A stretch of 8,323 bases of DNA, from positions 1 through 8,323 of the forward strand of contig DHHS01000018.1 of the NCBI GenBank assembly GCA_002403415.1. Direction: 5' to 3'. The notes under the pieces were generated by a model. It was not told the origin of the DNA, did not search any database, and worked only from the letters and a program-made list of their open reading frames with translations. The stretch's first letter is position 1; each line of letters starts with the position of its first letter. Of this stretch, positions 5,869-8,323 are shown in pieces. The position numbers were made by a program, and so were the translations under genes. This DNA is from Sphingomonas sp. UBA4766. Its GTDB lineage: Bacteria > Pseudomonadota > Alphaproteobacteria > Sphingomonadales > Sphingomonadaceae.

Positions 5869-6542
5869 GCCGCTTCGCCGCCACCGACCACGGCCAGCAG
5901 AAATCCGTCCCATTTCTTGGCGCCGACGGTCTGCACCGCAGTTGCGCTCAGCCGGGGCTCGGTTCCGATGTAATCGAACAGCGCGCGCGTGCCGATAACC
6001 CGCGGGTCAGGGTCGACGGGGTCGATCACCGCACCTTCGCGCACGACATTGTCGACAACAATCACGCTGCCCGACCGGGTCAGCCCCGCCAGCACCGCCC
6101 CAACATAGGCTGCGCCATTTTCCTTGTCCGCGTCGATGAACACGAGGTCGAAGGGCGCCTCGCCGTCCGCGCGCATCTTCGCGAGGGTGGAGAGCGCTGG
6201 CCCAATGCGGACATCGACCAGGGCATTCACGCCCGCCCGCGCGAGATTCTCACGCGCGACGTCGGCATGATGCCGCTCCAGCTCCAGCGTCACCAAATGC
6301 CCGTCGCTCGGCAGCGCGCGAGCAAGCCAGATCGTCGAATAGCCACCCAGCGTGCCAATCTCCAAAATGCGGCGTGCGCCCGCCATGCGGGCAAACAGGT
6401 GCAGCATCTTGCCCTGTGCTGGCGACACGTCGATCGGGGGCAGTCCGGCTTGCGCGTTGGCGGCAAGCGCTGCGGAAAGCGCGGCATCGGCGGCAAGCAG
6501 CTTGTCGCCGATGTAATCGTCCACCCCCGCCCAGTCGCTCAT
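5865..6542 (-). CDS. O-methyltransferase, family 3 (CCoAOMT-like, class I SAM-dependent)
   Basis: A 225-residue Rossmann-fold, cation-dependent methyltransferase. SAM motif I is LEIGTLGGYST (60-70), with an acidic residue at the end of strand 2 (TLELE, 85-89). The metal and catalytic residues are D137 and K140 in FIDADKEN and D164/N165 in VVDNVV, following the plant caffeoyl-CoA O-methyltransferase pattern. WDGF near residue 211 is the usual C-terminal strand. The bacterial substrate cannot be read from sequence; catechol-type or other hydroxylated small molecules are typical for the family. The ATG has a good Shine-Dalgarno (GGAG, six bases upstream). It follows the SDR stop by 12 bases, and its own TGA overlaps the GTG of the acetyltransferase gene. 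This arrangement makes it one unit of a coupled cluster. Confidence 0.93.
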   Translation of the reverse strand: MSDWAGVDDYIGDKLLAADAALSAALAANAQAGLPPIDVSPAQGKMLHLFARMAGARRILEIGTLGGYSTIWLARALPSDGHLVTLELERHHADVARENLARAGVNALVDVRIGPALSTLAKMRADGEAPFDLVFIDADKENGAAYVGAVLAGLTRSGSVIVVDNVVREGAVIDPVDPDPRVIGTRALFDYIGTEPRLSATAVQTVGAKKWDGFLLAVVGGGEAA

Positions 6543-6554
6543 CCTTTGCTCCGC

Positions 6555-7313
6555 TCAGAAATGCGCCAGAAATCCGCCGTCGACGGTAATCGTCTGCCCG
6601 GTGATGTACGAAGCTGCGTCAGACGCCAAGAACACTGCGGCGCCCGCAATCTCCTCGGGCCGGCCCCAGCGCCCGAGCGATGTCCGTCGCGCGAGCATGT
6701 CGCCAATGGCCGGGTCAGCGACCATCCCGGCATTCGCCTCGGTCGCAAAAAAACCCGGTGCAATCGCGTTGACGGTGATCCCGTCCGGGCCAAAGTCGGC
6801 TGCCAAGGCGCGCGTGAGTGCTGCTAGCCCGCCCTTGGTCATGGTGTACACCGCCGAACCGCTGTTCGCGATCGGGCCGGCGATCGATGTGATGTTGATG
6901 ATCCGGCCGCATCCCGCCCCCTTGGCGCGCCCCGCCATTCCCCGGGCAGCGGCGCGCGCCAGCATCAGCGGCGCGACGAGATTGGTGTCGGTAAGCGCCC
7001 GCACCCCAACCAGATCGAACGCGTCGAGCGGCTGGCGGCCGCGCTGGCCGACATTGTTGACGAGGATGTCCAGTCCATGCTGCGCAGCAATTGCCGCAAC
7101 ATTTTCTTCAGCATCGGTCGCGGCAACGTCAAATGCGGCAGTTGCCACCTCGCCGTCGATCAGCGTCGCTGCTGCCAAAAGACGGGCTTCGTCGCGCCCG
7201 TTGAGGATCACCCGCGCCCCCGCCCGAGCCAGCGCGCGCGCGATTTCAAACCCCAAGCCCCGCGCCGCGCCGGTTACCAGCGCGACGCGCCCCGAAAGGT
7301 CGAACGGGTTCAG
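6555..7313 (-). CDS. SDR-family oxidoreductase, apparently starting at CTG
   Basis: A 252-residue classical short-chain dehydrogenase/reductase. Motifs (CTG as residue 1): cofactor loop TGAARGLG (14-21), NNVG (86-89, usually NNAG), N111, S143 in INITSIAG, Y156 and K160 in VYTMTK, and a normal C-terminus (TGQTITVDGGF). Basic residues R18 and R40 suggest NADP(H). The substrate is unknown. No ATG, GTG or TTG exists in frame upstream of the glycine motif. The first TTG (7254-7256) lies inside it and would delete the cofactor site. The only candidate giving the full family N-terminus (NPFDLSGRVALVTG) is CTG at 7311-7313, which overlaps the aldolase TGA as CTGA and is preceded by a purine-rich AAGGGCGAGGAAG. 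Translation is therefore probably coupled to the aldolase. A sequencing error in the start codon is the main alternative. Confidence 0.9.
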   Translation of the reverse strand: MNPFDLSGRVALVTGAARGLGFEIARALARAGARVILNGRDEARLLAAATLIDGEVATAAFDVAATDAEENVAAIAAQHGLDILVNNVGQRGRQPLDAFDLVGVRALTDTNLVAPLMLARAAARGMAGRAKGAGCGRIINITSIAGPIANSGSAVYTMTKGGLAALTRALAADFGPDGITVNAIAPGFFATEANAGMVADPAIGDMLARRTSLGRWGRPEEIAGAAVFLASDAASYITGQTITVDGGFLAHF

Positions 7314-8221
7314 GCTTCCTCGCCCTTGTAAATCGCGACGAGCTTGTCGAGCATCGCGAGCGCCTCGTCGCGCGGGCGTTGAAACGTGTTGCGGCCGATG
7401 ATCGAGCCATTGCCGCCGCCGTCGCGAATGTCGCGCGCGTCCTGATACACCGCATCCGCCCCTTTGGCCGCACCGCCCGAAAAAACCACGATCCGCCGCC
7501 CGGCAAAGCAGGATTGCACGACATGCGCAACGCGCTTGGCCTGAGTCGATCCGTCGAAACCCTCATACGCCTTGGCAGCATCTTCCTGCTCGATATGGTC
7601 GGTCGGCAGCTTAACCTTGATGATGTGTGCGCCGAGAAGAGCCGCCATGTGCGCGGCATAAGCGCCGACATCGAGCGCAAGTTCGCCCTTTTTCGACAGC
7701 TTGCCGCCGCGCGGATACGACCAGATGACCGTCGCAATTCCGACCGACTTCGCCTCTGCCGACATTTGCTGGATTTCCTCCATCATGTCGAACACATCAT
7801 CGGCGCCGGGATAAATGGTGAAGCCAATCGCCGAGCAACCGAGCCGCAGCGCGTCATCGACGCTGCCCGTCACGGCCTGATTAATGCCGGTGGCCCAGCT
7901 GTTCGACGAATTGACCTTCAGGATCGTGGGGATTTGCCCGGCAAAGGTCGCCGCCCCTGCCTCGATCATGCCGAGTGGCGCGGCATAGGCCGACAGCCCG
8001 GCGTCGATTGCCAGCTGAAAATGATAATGCGGGTCATAGGCGGGGGCGTTGACCGCAAACGAGCGCGCCGGACCATGTTCAAAACCCTGATCGACCGGCA
8101 GGATGATAAGCTTGCCGGTGCCGCCGAGCCGCCCCTGCATCAAAATGCGCGCCAGATTGGCCTTCACGCCGGGGTTGTCGGATTCGTAATTGGCGAGAAT
8201 GGCTTTAACAGTCGGCGTCAT
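7310..8221 (-). CDS. fbaB: Class I fructose-bisphosphate aldolase (DhnA/FbaB type)
   Basis: A 303-residue Schiff-base aldolase of the DhnA/FbaB group, reversibly cleaving fructose 1,6-bisphosphate to dihydroxyacetone phosphate and glyceraldehyde 3-phosphate in glycolysis and gluconeogenesis. Key segments: GRLGGTGKLIILPVDQGFEH (30-49) with D44; IWSYPRGG (166-173) with W167 and Y169; IIKVKLPTD (200-208), where K202 or K204 should be the Schiff-base lysine; and the phosphate-binding FSGGAAKG (247-254) and IIGRNTFQRP (274-283). The ATG at 8219-8221 (MTPTVKAIL) is chosen over one eight codons upstream because AGGGGAG sits about five bases before it and the extension is not family-like. It is the first gene of the seven-gene minus-strand run, and its stop overlaps the SDR start. 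The upstream neighbour, outside the window, may well be another glycolytic gene, but that cannot be seen. Confidence 0.95.
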   Translation of the reverse strand: MTPTVKAILANYESDNPGVKANLARILMQGRLGGTGKLIILPVDQGFEHGPARSFAVNAPAYDPHYHFQLAIDAGLSAYAAPLGMIEAGAATFAGQIPTILKVNSSNSWATGINQAVTGSVDDALRLGCSAIGFTIYPGADDVFDMMEEIQQMSAEAKSVGIATVIWSYPRGGKLSKKGELALDVGAYAAHMAALLGAHIIKVKLPTDHIEQEDAAKAYEGFDGSTQAKRVAHVVQSCFAGRRIVVFSGGAAKGADAVYQDARDIRDGGGNGSIIGRNTFQRPRDEALAMLDKLVAIYKGEEA

Positions 8222-8260
8222 TTGGGCTCCCCTGCGTTGATGCATACGAATGCTGACGCG

Positions 8261-8289
8261 CTGTTAGCGGGGGGCCCCGACCTTCGCAA
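8261..8289 (-). promoter_or_regulatory. Candidate promoter for the fba operon
   Basis: On the minus strand, TTGCGA (8289-8284) and TAACAG (8266-8261) are separated by exactly 17 bases. Transcription would start near 8254, giving a leader of about 33 nt to the aldolase ATG. The spacer contains a GGGGCCCC palindrome. A short GCAT-ACGA-ATGC dyad (8242-8253) overlies the predicted start and could be an operator or chance. The assignment is by eye, and transcription may also enter from a gene beyond the window edge. Confidence 0.3.
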
Positions 8290-8323
8290 CCGCAGGAATG
8301 TTGTTCACCGCGAAAGCGCGGCG

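Noticed and set aside
5869..5913. 15-codon extension of the acetyltransferase to an upstream ATG
   Set aside because: The added residues are Arg/Gly-rich shadow of the methyltransferase gene. The GTG in the GTGA overlap gives a normal GNAT start.
4861..5973. 370-codon plus-strand open frame
   Set aside because: It runs antisense to thiE and the acetyltransferase gene, which have clear family motifs. Its translation is Arg/His/Gln-rich with no domain, typical of G+C-rich shadow frames.
5277..6827. 516-codon plus-strand open frame
   Set aside because: It is antisense to four motif-supported genes, its translation is highly basic and low in complexity, and there is no Shine-Dalgarno or recognisable domain. 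Its length reflects scarcity of stop codons in G+C-rich DNA.
8305..8323. C-terminal tail of an upstream minus-strand gene (AALSR then TGA)
   Set aside because: Only five codons are visible, and a competing open frame ends at 8264. Nothing supports either one.

Overview
The window looks like chromosomal DNA from a high-GC alphaproteobacterium, most likely a sphingomonad (Sphingomonas or a close relative). Grounds: hand-counted coding samples near 70% G+C, tightly packed genes with 4-base stop/start overlaps, and protein style. The family calls rest on motifs I can read; the taxon call is inference, as no rRNA is present.

Layout. (1) Positions 1-60 may hold the C-terminal end of a plus-strand gene. 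(2) 70-1304, minus strand: a type IV prepilin peptidase followed, with an ATGA overlap, by a small secreted protein of unknown function. (3) 1305-1386: a divergent intergenic region with a plausible promoter for (4) a plus-strand acetyl-CoA acetyltransferase (thiolase), 1387-2574. (5) 2575-3167: about 590 bases of clearly lower G+C (about 45-55%) with one doubtful small ORF and several inverted repeats. (6) 3168-8221: seven consecutive minus-strand genes. In transcription order these are class I fructose-bisphosphate aldolase, an SDR oxidoreductase, a family 3 O-methyltransferase, an AAC(3)-I-type GNAT acetyltransferase, thiamine phosphate synthase, elongation factor P, and a SuhB-type inositol monophosphatase. 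A candidate promoter lies upstream of the aldolase.

The first five genes of the long run overlap or are 9-12 bases apart, so they are very likely one translationally coupled transcript. efp and suhB follow after gaps of 78 and 49 bases and may be read through or have their own promoter; a 7-bp hairpin lies just before efp. The run mixes central carbon metabolism, cofactor synthesis, translation (EF-P) and two or three genes of unknown substrate.

The points most worth a second look: the SDR gene appears to start at a CTG codon that overlaps the aldolase stop codon (CTGA); a chromosomal AAC(3)-I-like acetyltransferase is embedded in a housekeeping operon; and the low-G+C islet carries a palindrome cluster. 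I found no CRISPR array, tRNA, rRNA, transposase, integrase, or convincing new multi-gene system.
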